Assembly: GCF_042186555.1 (NCBI RefSeq) | Contig: NC_133329.1 | Location: forward strand, 74,974,557-75,038,556 | DNA from: Aquarana catesbeiana | Lineage: Eukaryota; Chordata; Amphibia; Anura; Ranidae | Length of the DNA: 64,000 nucleotides | Direction of reading: 5' to 3' | Part shown: positions 42,772 through 53,654 of the stretch, piece by piece | How positions within the stretch are numbered: position 1 is the stretch's first letter | Layout of the letters: each line of letters begins with the position of its first letter | Translations under genes and position numbers: made by a program | Notes under the pieces: generated by a model | Told to the model about the DNA's origin: nothing | Databases searched by the model: none | The model's input: only the letters and a program-made list of their open reading frames with translations

Positions 42772-44404
42772 TCAAAAAGACTTCTCAGTCTTTTTCACCG
42801 CCTGTCCTGCGGTCGACTTCACCTTGTGCAGAAAAGAGCTCTGTGTACCCCTCCATTGCGGTCTGTTGTATTCCCGGACTGGCCTATATGACCTGGCCTC
42901 GCAGCCCCTTCTGGAATCAAACTGACCTGACCGAAAAGGTTGCTGTCTCTTCTTAGAGGTCTGAGGTAACAGGCCTGACTTTCCACCTGTGACCCATTTG
43001 ATTGCCTCCTCCAGGGTCTTTCTGAACAACATCTTACCATTATATGGAATATTACATAACGCCTGCTTAAATGCAGCATCTGCGGTCCAATGTCGGAGCC
43101 ATAACGCCCTCTTTGTGGTCACTGCGTGTGCCATCAATCTAGCCATTAATCTTACCAGATCTATCGAAGACTCTGCCAAAAAGGCTGCTGTCAGATTAAG
43201 TTCCTCCAGAGCATCAATAATTTTAGCTGCTTCCACTCCAGCCCTCAGTGCCGTTTCCACATTCGAAACCCAGACTTTTAGGGCTCTTGAGATTGATGTT
43301 AGGGCTATGGATGGACGACAGGCTGCTCCTGCAACAGCATATATTCTTTTAAGATCAGCATCTGCCTTTCTATGAATGGGATCTCTAAATGTGGTGGAAT
43401 CCTCTATCGGGAGGGAGACATGCCTTGCAAGGCGTTGTAGGGTTGCATCTATCCCTGGTGCCAATTCCTAAAAAGAGGCATCTGATGGGTTAAAGCAGGG
43501 GTCTTCAAACTGCGGCCCTCCAGTTGTTCAGGAACTACAATTCCCATCATGCCTAGTCATGTCTGTGAATGTCAGAGTTTTACAATGCCTCATGGGATGT
43601 GTAGTTCTGCAACAGCTGGAGGGCCGTAGTTTGAGGATCCCTGGGTTAAAGGGATAGAGTTTATTAAAGCGATTTTGGATTCTTGACTTTCTCTCTGGTT
43701 TCTCCCATTCGTCCTCCATTATTTCCCAGATTTCCTCCATAAATGGGAAGGATGGCCCTTACTTCCTTAAATTAGGAAAAAATCTCTTAACCTTCTCTGG
43801 AGATTTTGAGTCCTGATCCCATTCTACGGCCTCCTTTATAGCCGTAACATATGGCTCAATCAGATGATAGTCGAACAAATGCTCGGGCATGTCCTCAGTC
43901 TCTGATGAGAAGCCTGATAAGATCTCACAGATCCTTGACGATCTTTGGCCTTGATCTGTGGAGGTGCCTGGTTTAGGTTACTCTTTAGAGTAGAATGCGC
44001 TGGAGGCTAGCTGCATACTTTCGGTCACTGCCTCATGTATATAATCCTTAACCCTCCAGGCTTCTGCTTCCTTATCCGTGGCCACATCTTTAATGCATTC
44101 GACAGCAGTTGGTGCCGCGCAAGCCCAGCATAAGCCATCTGCCGGTCTCCCGGACTGCCGTGGTTCTACTGCTGAAGATTTAATGCAGCTTGGACCACTA
44201 CAAGATCGATCCCTCCATTTGGAGTGGGACCTAGAACGGTGGTGGGACTTTTAATTCTGGGAATGTCTTCTTTTAGGGCTCTTGCTCCTAAAAAAGATTA
44301 AGCAACACGTTACTTGCGTGTGCGGCACTCTTTTTCAGTTTTTGGCCCTCGTTGGCCCCTCCTACCTTTCCGAAGAACTTCGTGCCTGCTGTGGCGAGCT
44401 CATG
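42772..44404 (-). pseudogene. DIRS gag-like region
   Basis: The longest intact part (43464-42772) reads IYAVAGAACRPSIALTSISR, VETALRAGVEAAKIIDALEE and LWLRHWTADAAFKQALCN. This protein type precedes the reverse transcriptase in DIRS elements of fish and frogs. Upstream the frame continues through stops and the MITE to a possible ATG at 44404. Confidence 0.7.
43496..43643. mobile_element. hAT-type foldback MITE with 8-bp target duplication
   Basis: Target duplication GGTTAAAG occurs at 43488-43495 and 43644-43651. The ends are CAGGGGTCTTCAAACTGCGG and, reversed, CAGGGATCCTCAAACTACGG. The centre carries TACAATTCCCATCATGC/ATGGGATGTGTAGTT inverted blocks. It interrupts the DIRS gag. Confidence 0.93.
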
Positions 44405-45395
44405 GCTACAGACGAACGAGAAAACAATAAGTTAAGTAATGGACGCATACCAGTAACTATCCTCTTCCATTTACTTTATTTTACACTTTTTTTATTATTG
44501 TTATTATTAATATGTCCTACCCCTTTAAAACATCGGCCATCTTACCGGAAGCAAGCAAGCTGAGAAGTGCAGGATGACAGAGGGCCGATAGTAGCAACAG
44601 TAAGCAATTCAGCCAAACCTGGCTGGAAGGAAGAGCAAGAGGAGAGTGTAAGAAGCACATAAGACATTTCAAGAAAGTTTGGGGAGGAGGACCGTGAAAT
44701 CACCTACCGGAATCCCTGAAACACACAGCGATCGGCGCCTGCTGCTGTGGTGTCCGGCCTAATGGTGTGCTGTTTACCCCGGCAACGCACGGCCGCTCCT
44801 GCTAAGCCCCGCCCTCGTGAGGTAATTTGGCGGCAACCTTGGCTCCAGAGGAGAAGATGCAGGTAAATTCCTCTTCAGCTCGCCACAGATGAGTGTGTCC
44901 TTTAGACAACAAATGCCCACAGCCCAGCACAGGGCATCCTCTATCCATTCTGGACCCTCCAACCCCAGGAGAGGCTCAACCTGGGGGAGAAAGGTTCGGA
45001 AGGGGGGTGTAGCTGGAATTCAGTCCTGTGGCCTGGCGACCAATGAAAAAAGAACACGAGGGGGAGGGGAGGACAGGGATTTATAACGCTGGAAGAAGGT
45101 GGTCCTGAGGGTTAATGAGGAACAGTTAACCCATAGTGTGCTGACGGGAGGACAACCAGGAAAGAGGGGTTGTGCCTCTGTAACCAAGCATAACCAATGA
45201 CCACCGGGAGGGGCATGCAGGGGACGCGCGTTTTTTTGTGGGAAATTTGTTGGGGTAATGGCTGGTGTTAACATTGGTAACATTTCAATCATCACGGCAC
45301 CATGGTTGATATGGTGTCAGGATGGTCGAAGTGCATTATTTCTATTATTACATTGTAATATAAGATGAAATGGTTCAACTCACCATAATGCAGAA
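44405..45395. other. Non-coding stretch, no recognised gene
   Basis: GC-moderate sequence without known repeat ends or credible exons. Confidence 0.35.
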
Positions 45396-45850
45396 TCAGT
45401 GGGAGCCCTGAGCGTGTCACATGCCACCGTCGCCTGCCACCAGAAGCAGCTTGTCACATCGCCTGCCACCAGATGTGGATTGTCACTTGCTACGTCGCCT
45501 GCCTTCGGATGCAGCTTGTCACTTGCCACATCGCCTGCCACCAGATGCCGATTTCCGTTTGCCACCAGATGCGGATTGTCATTGCCACATCACCTACCTT
45601 CAGATGCAGCTTGTCACTTGCCACGTCACATGCCTTCAGATGCAGCTTGTCATTTGCCACGTCACCTGTCATCAGATGTGGATTGTCACTTGCCACGTCG
45701 CCTGCCACTAGAAGCAGCTAGTCACTTGCCATGTCACCTGCCACTAGATGTGGATTGTCACTTGCCACATAACCTGTCTTCAGATGCAGCTTGTCACTGG
45801 CCAACTCACCTGCCACCAGATGCTGCTTGTCACTTGCCAGGTTCCGAGTG
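45396..45850. repeat. 36-bp minisatellite
   Basis: About 12 tandem units of 36 bp (CGCCTGCCACCAGATGTGGA then TTGTCACTTGCTACGT). Because 36 is a multiple of 3 and stops are rare in the unit, several frames stay open as 12-residue repeats; none is likely to be a gene. Confidence 0.95.
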
Positions 45851-46363
45851 AGGGCAGGAGAGCAGTAATGCAGGGCGGGCAGTGAGAGATGATGTCATCT
45901 CTCTGCTCCCCGCCTCACCTCTGACATTAAAGAGGCCTGGCTGTGAGGGCAGAGGAGCGTTGATGTCATCTCTGCTCGCTCGTTTCTCTCATCTGCCCAC
46001 CTGCTTCTCTCATCCACCTGACTCTCTCATCCGCACCCGTGGCCCGGCTGTAGAGAGGCCACGGCCTGGTTGTGGGCCATGACCCGGTGGTTGGGGATCC
46101 CTGCCCTACAGGACCACAGGGTGCGGCCATTTCCTGGATGGGTAGGACAAGACATCAAAAAGTGACCTGCCTGGCCACAATAAAGGCACAATCTCTACCA
46201 GCTCCTAAAGGCCCTCTCCTCTGCAGAGAGACGTGTGAAGCCCAACTGCATGGGTTCTACTTCACTGGTGGACTCAGTACCAGGAGGCATGGGAGGTGAG
46301 GGAGGCAAGGGTGGGAATGCAAAGCTCGAAGCCAAATGTATAGGAGGCTTCTGCAAGCGCTCC

Positions 46364-47278
46364 TTAACCACTTCAATACAGGACATTTTCACCCCCTTCC
46401 TGCCCAGGCCAATTTTCAGTTTTCAGCGCTGTAACATTTTGACGATGACGATTGCGCAGTCATGCAACACTCTACCCAAATGAAAATTTTTTTCCCCACA
46501 AATAGAGCTTTCTTTTGGTGGTATTTGATCACCTCTGCAGTTTTTATTTATTGCGCTATAAACAAAAGAAGAGCGACAAGTTTGAAAAAAACACAATATT
46601 TTTTACTTTTTGCTATAATAAATATCCCCAATTAAAAAAAAAAAAAAAAAAGTTTCCGCAGTTTAGGCCAATATGTATTCTTCTACATATTTTTGGTAAA
46701 AAAAAAAATCGCAATAAGCGTATATTGATTGGTTTGCGCAAAAGTTATAGTGTCTACAAAATAGGGGATAGATTTGTGGCATTTTTATTATAATTATTTT
46801 TTTACTAGTAATGGCGGCGATCTTTTATTGTGACTGTGACATTGCGGAGGACAGATCGGACACTTTTGACACTATTTTGGGATCACTGACAGGTGGACAC
46901 TAGGGGTCGATCAAGGGGTTAAATGTGTTACCTAGGGAGTGATTCTAACTGTAGGGGGAGGGGACTGACAATGGGAGGAGACCAATCAGTGTTCATACTT
47001 AGTATGAACACACAATCGGTCTCCTCTCCCCTGACAGGACGTGGATCTGTGTGTTAACACACACAGATCCACAGTCCTAAACTGTTACAAGCGATCGCGT
47101 GTGCCCGGCGGACATCGCGGCCACCAGGGACGTGTATCGGCTCCTCAGTAACGCAGCCGGCGAAGGTGTGCGCCCCCTATACCGCCGGGAAGCCGAGGAC
47201 ATCATATGACGCCCGCCCAGGATGGGAGATCCCATCTGCGGACGTCATATGACAATGGGCGGGGAAGGAAGTGGTTAA
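46364..47278. mobile_element. TTAA-flanked large MITE inside gypsy gag
   Basis: TTAA occurs at 46364-46367 and 47275-47278; the ends are CCACTTCAATAC and, reversed, CCACTTCCTTCC. The family signature is at 46503. The homologous gag at 53394-53412 reads CTCTCTTTTAAGGAGCGCT with a single TTAA: an empty site proving the boundaries. Confidence 0.93.
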
Positions 47279-47698
47279 AGGAAGGTCTCTCTCAAAGTCT
47301 GAAGTCAATGAGAATGGCAAACGTGATTAACGTATCCAGTTCTGTAGGTATGTATTGGGCTGCTATCTCATCTTTAATGTTATCCGAGAGACCATGAGAA
47401 AAAGCAGCCACGAGGGCCTCATTGTTCCAACCTCTACTGCTAGAGTACAGAATTCAATGGCGTAGTCGGCAACAGTTCTCATACTCTGATGGACATGAGG
47501 CTCTTGGCAGCAGAAGTGGAGCAAGCAAATGTCAAATACCATTTTAAAGGATGCCACGAACTCAGGGTAACTAAGGACAATGGGTTTTTGCATCTCTCAT
47601 AGAGGGATTGCCCAGGCCAAGGCTCTATCAGAAAACAAAGAAATAATGAAGCCTACTTTTCTTTTGTCCCTGGGGAACGCCTGGGTCAGCATCTAAAG

Positions 47699-47855
47699 CA
47701 GAGGTAGGCAACCTCGGCCCTCCAGCTGTGATGAAACTACAAATCCCATCATGCCTCTGCCTCTAGGGGTCGTGCCTGTGATTGTTAGGGTCTTGCAATG
47801 TCTCATGGGACTTGTAGTTTCAAAACAGCTGGAGGGCCGAGGTTGCCTACCCCTG
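47699..47855. mobile_element. hAT-type foldback MITE inside gypsy gag
   Basis: Target duplication ATCTAAAG occurs at 47691-47698 and 47856-47863. The ends are CAGAGGTAGGCAACCTCGGC and, reversed, CAGGGGTAGGCAACCTCGGC. The homologous gag near 52965-52985 lacks it. Confidence 0.93.
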
Positions 47856-48193
47856 ATCTAAAGGATATCCCAACATGGTTGAGAAGCCCTCTGCATTGAA
47901 CTGGATCACCCCTAAATCGCTGGGGAGGCGGAGCAGAACCAGACGTGCCTCTTACGGAGGTAATATTCGAGGCAGGTGCCTGCACAGAGACTGGATAAGC
48001 AGCAGGGATGGCCTGCACCACTGGTTGTACCGGAACAGCCACAGTGGGAGGATCCAGGTGAGCAGTGCGAATCAGGAGTGTATGTAACACTATGGCAAAC
48101 TGATCCATGCGGTGGTCCTGCTCATTCAATCTGAAAAAAATATTACCTCTCGGTAGATTACCTCCATCTTCTGGGTTCATGGCCTTCGCCTAC

Positions 48194-48649
48194 AATCAGC
48201 AACCATGAATCAGACTAAGAAAGAAATGCAGTAAAAATCACACCTTTTAATATAATGGTAAAAACGGTACAGATCAGTAAACATGGTCAAAACATAAGCC
48301 AGGGATCAGTAACCAAAGCGGGTAGTCAGACAGGCCAGTAATCAGGAAACCAGAGATCAGCGTAATGGGAGGCAGAAGAACAGGATCAGGAACCAGAAGG
48401 GATGTCAGCCAGGCAAAGTCTTATACAGGAACACAGCAGAGCATCTACAGATATGTTGACCAAGGAGAAGGCAGGAAAGGAATGAACAAGGCAGTTTAAA
48501 TAGCCAGAAGGGGCTGGCTGTAGGCGGGACTCATGAGCAGATATGGATAGCCAGGGGAGCCACTGAGGGATCAATAATTGCTGACAATTATCCGTCAGCT
48601 GAGTAGCCTGAGCACGGAGAAGGGAGCTGCTAAGAGCCCAGCCCTGACA
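48194..48649 (-). repeat. 5' LTR of the broken gypsy copy
   Basis: On the minus strand it begins TGTCAGGGCTGGGC at 48649. It ends just before GTAGGCGAAGGCC, the leader found after the LTR at 52638. A diverged subfamily relative to the other gypsy LTRs here. Confidence 0.8.
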
Positions 48650-49705
48650 ACAATGCCCTACATACTACTGACTTATGTACACTGCTCTACCTACTACTGA
48701 CCCTTATAAACTTTTCTACATACCACTGACCGATGTACATCGCTGAACATCTTATTGACCTCTGTACACTGCCCTACCAACTACTGACCTCTGTACACTG
48801 CCCTACCTACTATTGACCTCTACTGACCTCTGTACACTACTCTACATACTACTGACCTCTACTGACCACTGTACACTGCCCTACCTACTATTGACCTCTA
48901 CTGACCTCTGTACACTTTCCTTACATACTACTGACCTCTGTGTACTGCTCTACATACTACTGACCTCTGTACACTGCTCCGCCAACCACTGACCTCTGTA
49001 CACTGCCCTACCTACTATTGACCTCTACTGACCTCTGTACACTACTCTACATACTACTGACCTCTTCTGACCTCTGTACAATGCCCTACCCACTATTGAC
49101 CTCTACTGACTTCTGTACACTGCCTTACCAACTACTGACCTCTGTACACTGTTCTAAATACCACTGACCTCTGTACACTGCCCTACATATTACTGATCTC
49201 TGTACACTGACCTACCAACTACTGACCTCTGTACACTGCCCTACATACTACTGATCTCTGTACACTGACCTACCAACTACTGACCTCTGTACGCTGCCCT
49301 ACCTACTATTGACCTCTACTAACCTCTAAATACTGCTCTACCTACTATTGACCTCTACTGACCTCTGTACAATGGCCTACCTACTATTGACCTCTACTGA
49401 CCTCTGTACACTGGCCTACCTACTATTGACCTCTACTGACCTCTGTACACTGTCATACCTACTATTGACCTCTGTACACTGACCTACCTACTATTGACCT
49501 CTACTGACCTCTGTACACTGCTCTAAATACTACTAACCTCTGTATACTGTCCAACCAACTACTGACCTCTGTATACTGCCCTACCTACTACTGACCCCTG
49601 TACACTGCCCTAAATACCACTGACCTCTGCACACTGCCCTACAAACTACTATTGACCTATACTGACTTCTGTACACTGCTCTACCTACTACTTACATTGG
49701 CCAAA
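48650..49705. repeat. Tandem array, unit about 29 or 39 bp
   Basis: Roughly 1 kb of units such as CTGTACACTGCCCTACCTAC followed by TACTGACCT, with an optional extra CTACTGACCT. It begins immediately at the LTR edge. Confidence 0.93.
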
Positions 49706-50849
49706 ACTCAGAGCAAAAAGCCAGGCTAGTATTGAGGCCAGACAGGCCTGAAACTAGTTTAGTAAGTCAGCCTGCAGCACCGGATGTTCTTCCTTCATGA
49801 TGGACTCTGGCGTCAGACCTGTGGGGGTGATCAATTATTTCCTAGTCATGAAAAAATTGTGAATGAAAGTGAATGCTGAGTTTATCATTGTGTCTAACTT
49901 CTAAAAGTAAAGTATGGGAATTAAAAAGTAAAAAGTACATACTCACCTAGGTGGATGCAGCATTGGATCAATGCTGCATCTGTCTACTGCCATCTCTAAG
50001 ACTGAGAACTGAGCAATCAAAGACCACTGATCGCTCAGTTCTCGGTCTACAGTGAGCAGAAATCGGTTACTGTCACGGGTTCTCTGCTTTGCCCCTCCTT
50101 AGTAGAGTGCCTGTCTGTGGAAGGGGTGGGAGGCAATGGCTCAGGTTCTCAATGGCTCGCTGAGAGGCTGAGCCAGCCACCGTTCAGAAATCTGGTTTGA
50201 TCCCTACATTAGAGTCGGGATATCTCCAGAGTCTGGATTGTTTCAGTGACATCAGTCGACAGCGGACTTTAGCCTGCTACGAGTCAGAGGAGTGCAGAAC
50301 TAAGTGCATTTCTGTTACCCACCGGAGAAGTAGGGCCAAAAAAACTGTTTTAGCAGGCGCGAACGTACGCACATTTGCTAGATGCATGGAATTGCCATTA
50401 AGAATTAATGGCACCCATGAGCGTCTGCAAAAGACAGCACAATTTTGTGTGGTATGGGAAAATCACACTGCAACTGGTGTGAACAAACCCTAAAATTTAG
50501 TCTGTGAGACAGAGTTCAGTGATCTGTAGGTTGTAAATCTTCTCCCTTCAAGCACCCCTCCCAAATCTCCCTCCTAACACAACCCCCGAAATCTCCCTCC
50601 TAGCACAAATTCTATCTATCTCACCACTACAGGAATAGTGACAGCAGCAGAGAGGAGGAGAGTGCTGGGAGGAGGTGTGGCTTGTTCTCGCCCCCCACCC
50701 TCAGCTCCTCTCCCTCCTTTCTGTATACAGGGGTTAACACAGGATTGCTGTAAGATCCGACTATGCAGGCTTTGATTACCCCCCCCCCCCACCTACAATT
50801 TCTGTTGCCTAGACAGGAGTAGGGAGTGTGGGGAGTAGACAGGGGGCGA
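49706..50849. other. Non-coding stretch with repeat fragments
   Basis: A MITE-like end (GGTGTGAACAAACCCTAAAA) is near 50475 and a C-rich repeat at 50545-50625. No gene was recognised. Confidence 0.35.
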
Positions 50850-51267
50850 TGTCAGAAACCATGAATCAGACTGAGACAGATGTACAGTTAAATCACACTT
50901 GCTTAATAATAATAAAAAAGGTAAACAGAGTAAACGTAGTCAAAACATAGCCAGAGTTCAGGAACAGATAGTCAGACAAGCCAAAACGTCAGGGAGCCAG
51001 AGATAAACGTAGTAGAAAAGCAAGCAGGATCTGGAGCCAGAAGGAATGTCAGCTAAGCAAGTCTTTAACAGGAACACAGGAGGGCATCTCTAGAGATGTG
51101 ACCAAGGTGAAGGCAGAGATCATCTGGACTGGACGGTTTAAGTAGGCAGGACTGATGAGCAGGATATCATCACCAGGTGAGTCACTGTGGAGAGATAAGA
51201 GCTGGCAATTAGCCGACAGCTGAGCGGCCAGCTTTGCGAAGGAAGGGCTGAGCCAAGCCCTGACCAT
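50850..51267 (-). repeat. 3' LTR of the inverted gypsy half-element
   Basis: Minus strand from TGTCAGGGCTTGG (51267) to TGGTTTCTGACA (50850). It aligns along its length with the LTR at 56869-57307. Confidence 0.9.
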
Positions 51268-51276
51268 ACCCCCTCC

Positions 51277-52240
51277 TCAATGACCCCTTCCCCTCGGAGG
51301 ACCACCAGGCTTGAGAGGAAAACATCTATGGAAATCACGGAGGAGGACAGGGGTTTGTACGTCCGAGAATGAGACCCAAGAGCGTTCCTCCGGACAGTAC
51401 CCTTTCCAATCCACCAGGTACTGTATGCGCCCACGGAACCTACAGGAGTCAACAATGGACTGTACTTCATACTCCTCATGGTTCTCAACCTGTACAAGGT
51501 GAGGACGAGGCACCGAGGTGATAAAGCGGTTGCAGACCAAAGGTTTTAATAAGGAGACATGAAATACATTTGAGATACGCATATTAGAAGGAAGGTCTAA
51601 TGCGTTAGCCACTGGGTTAATCCTGCAAAGAATACGGAAAGGCCAAATAAACCGAGGTGCGAACTTCAGAGAGGGGACACGAAGTTGAAGGTTGTGAGAT
51701 GACAGCCAGACCCTGTGCCCAACCTGGTAGGAAGGCGCAGGCAGGTCAGCATGGAGTCTGTACCTATCATTAGCATGTCGCAAAGCCTCCTGGACTTGTG
51801 CCCAAGTGGAACGAAGACAACGGAAATGCTCCTTTAACGCAGGAATACTCTGCGGAACAAATGAGTCAGGCAACATGGAAGGTTGAAAACCACAGTTCGC
51901 CATAAACGGGGACAATCAGGAAGCAGAATTTAAGGCACTATTGTGAGCAAACTCCGCCCACGGCAAGAGGTCTTACCAGTTGTTATGATGGTCAGAAATA
52001 TAGTAATGTAGGAATTGTTCCAAGGACTGATTGGCTCATTCTGCGGCCCCATTAGACTGCGGGTGATACGCAGAGGAGAAAGCAAGCTGAATTCCCAACT
52101 GTGCACAAAAGGCTTGCCAGAACAGGGACACAAACTAACTACCCCTGTTCGAGACAATCACCTTGGGTAGCCCATGTAGGCGAAAGATCTCCCGAGCAAA
52201 AATGGAAGCCAGTTCCTTAGAAGCGGGGAAATTTTTAAGT
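51277..52240 (-). pseudogene. Gypsy integrase C-terminus with chromodomain
   Basis: The integrase core end in broken frames near 52157-51930 is followed by an open stretch of 212 codons (51915-51277). It contains the GVH-type linker (YQVGHRVWLSS), then HVSLLKPL and a chromodomain with EVQSIVDSCRFRGRIQYLVD and WKGYCPEERSWV. Chromodomains on integrase define chromoviruses of the Ty3/gypsy group and guide insertion to chromatin marks. Confidence 0.88.
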
Positions 52241-52245
52241 GGAAT

Positions 52246-52638
52246 TGTTGGGGCTGGGCTGAGCTGTCGGCTAACTGCCAGCTCCTATCTCTCCACAGCC
52301 ACTCACCTGTTGATGATATCCTGCTTGTCAGACTTTCCTACTTAAGCCGTCCAGCCCAGAGGACCTCTGCCTTCGCCTTGGTCAACATCACAGAGCCTAT
52401 CTCCTGCATTCCTGTTAAAGACTTGCTTGGCTGACATCCCTTCTGGCTCTAGATCCTGCTTGTTGTTTTACTACGCTCATTTCCGACTCCCTGACGTTTG
52501 GCTTGTCTGACTATCAGTTCCGGTTCCTGAACTCTAGCTATGTTTTGACTACGTTTACTCTGTTTAATCTTTTTTATATTTTTAAACAAGTGTGATTTAA
52601 CTGTACTTCTGTCTCAGTCTGATTTATGGTTTCTGACA
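52246..52638 (+). repeat. 5' LTR of the plus-strand gypsy element
   Basis: It starts TGTTGGGGCTGGGC and ends TGGTTTCTGACA. It lacks about 28 bp present at 56883-56910 of the 3' LTR, so the two LTRs are not identical. Confidence 0.9.
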
Positions 52639-52651
52639 GTAGGCGAAGGCC

Positions 52652-53654
52652 ATGAATTCAGAAGATGCAGTCAATCCACTTGCTGGTAATATATTTTCCA
52701 GATTGGATGGGCAGGATCACCACATGGATCAGTTTGCCATGGCGTTACAAACGCTCCTGAGTCGCACGGCTCACCTGGAATCTCCCACTGTGGCTGCTCC
52801 GGTACTACCTGTGTTGCAGGCCATCCCTGCTGCTGCGCCAGTCTCTGTGCAGGCACCCGCCTCGAGTATTACCTCTATAAGAGGTATGCCTGGTTCCGCC
52901 CCCCTCCCCCTGCGATTTGGGGGTGATCCAGTCCAATGCAGAGGGTTTCTCAACCAGGTTGAGATATACTTTGAGATGCTGCCCCAGGCGTTTCCCATGG
53001 ACAGAAACAAAGTAGGTTTTGTGATATCTTTGCTTTCTGAGATAGCCTTGGCCTTGGCAAACCCTCTATGGGAGACGCAAAAAACTGTTGTCTTGAGTTA
53101 CCCTGAGTTTGTGGCCTCCTTTAAAAGGGTATTTGATGTTCCTGCATGCTCCACTTCTGCTGCCAAGTGCCTCGTGTCCATCAAACAGAGCACAAGAACT
53201 GTTGCCGATTACGCCATTGAATTCCGTACTCTGGCAACAGAGGTTGCTTGGAACAATGAGGCCCTCCTGACTGATTTTTTCTCATGGTCTTTCGAATACC
53301 ATCAAGGAAGAGATAGCAGCCCAAGATATACCCACTGAGCTGGAGATGTTGATCACATTTGCCATCCTCATTGTCTCCAGACTCAGAGAAAGACTCTCTT
53401 TTAAGGAGCGCTTGAGGAAGCCTCCTGTACGTTTATCTCCGAGCTTTGCAGTCCCACCTGTGCCTCCCTCACCACCCATGCTTCCTGGTACCAAGTCGGT
53501 CGGTGAAGGTGAACCCATGCACTTGGGTTTCACGCGTCTCTCTGCGGATGAGAAAACTTTTAGGAGGAGGGAGAGATTGTGCCTTTATTGTGGCCAGGCA
53601 GGTTACTTTTTGAAGTCTTGTCCTACCTGTCCAGGGAACGCCGAACCTTGAGGT
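52652..53654 (+). pseudogene. Gypsy gag
   Basis: The ATG at 52652 (MNSEDAVNPLAGNIFSRLDG) opens 229 codons with the gag motif TVADYAIEFRTLA. The frame shifts near 53280 in a T tract. A second piece (53346-53651) holds the nucleocapsid knuckle CLYCGQAGYFLKSCP, in which the zinc-binding His is Tyr; the copy at 46.2 kb has His there. Confidence 0.88.

Larger units (their letters stand above)
41893..44404 (-). mobile_element. DIRS-type retrotransposon, broken
   Basis: Gag-like and reverse transcriptase regions in the DIRS order on the minus strand. No inverted terminal repeats or tyrosine recombinase are visible; the 3' part is missing left of 41893. It is interrupted by a hAT-type MITE at 43496-43643. 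Confidence 0.75.
46085..48180 (-). pseudogene. Gypsy gag pseudogene, split by two MITEs
   Basis: It starts MNPEDGGNLPRGNIFFRLNE at 48180 and matches the gag at 52652 piece by piece (GLLNHVGI, then TVADYAIEFCTLA near 47430). The zinc knuckle CLYCGQAGHFLMSCP is near 46160-46200. It is interrupted at 47699-47855 and 46364-47278 and stops at about 46085. The pol part is absent. Confidence 0.88.
50850..52244 (-). mobile_element. Gypsy half-element, inverted against its neighbour
   Basis: Integrase end, chromodomain and 3' LTR on the minus strand. Homology to 55895-57307 stops exactly at 52244-52245, one base before the TG of the 5' LTR at 52246. Confidence 0.88.
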
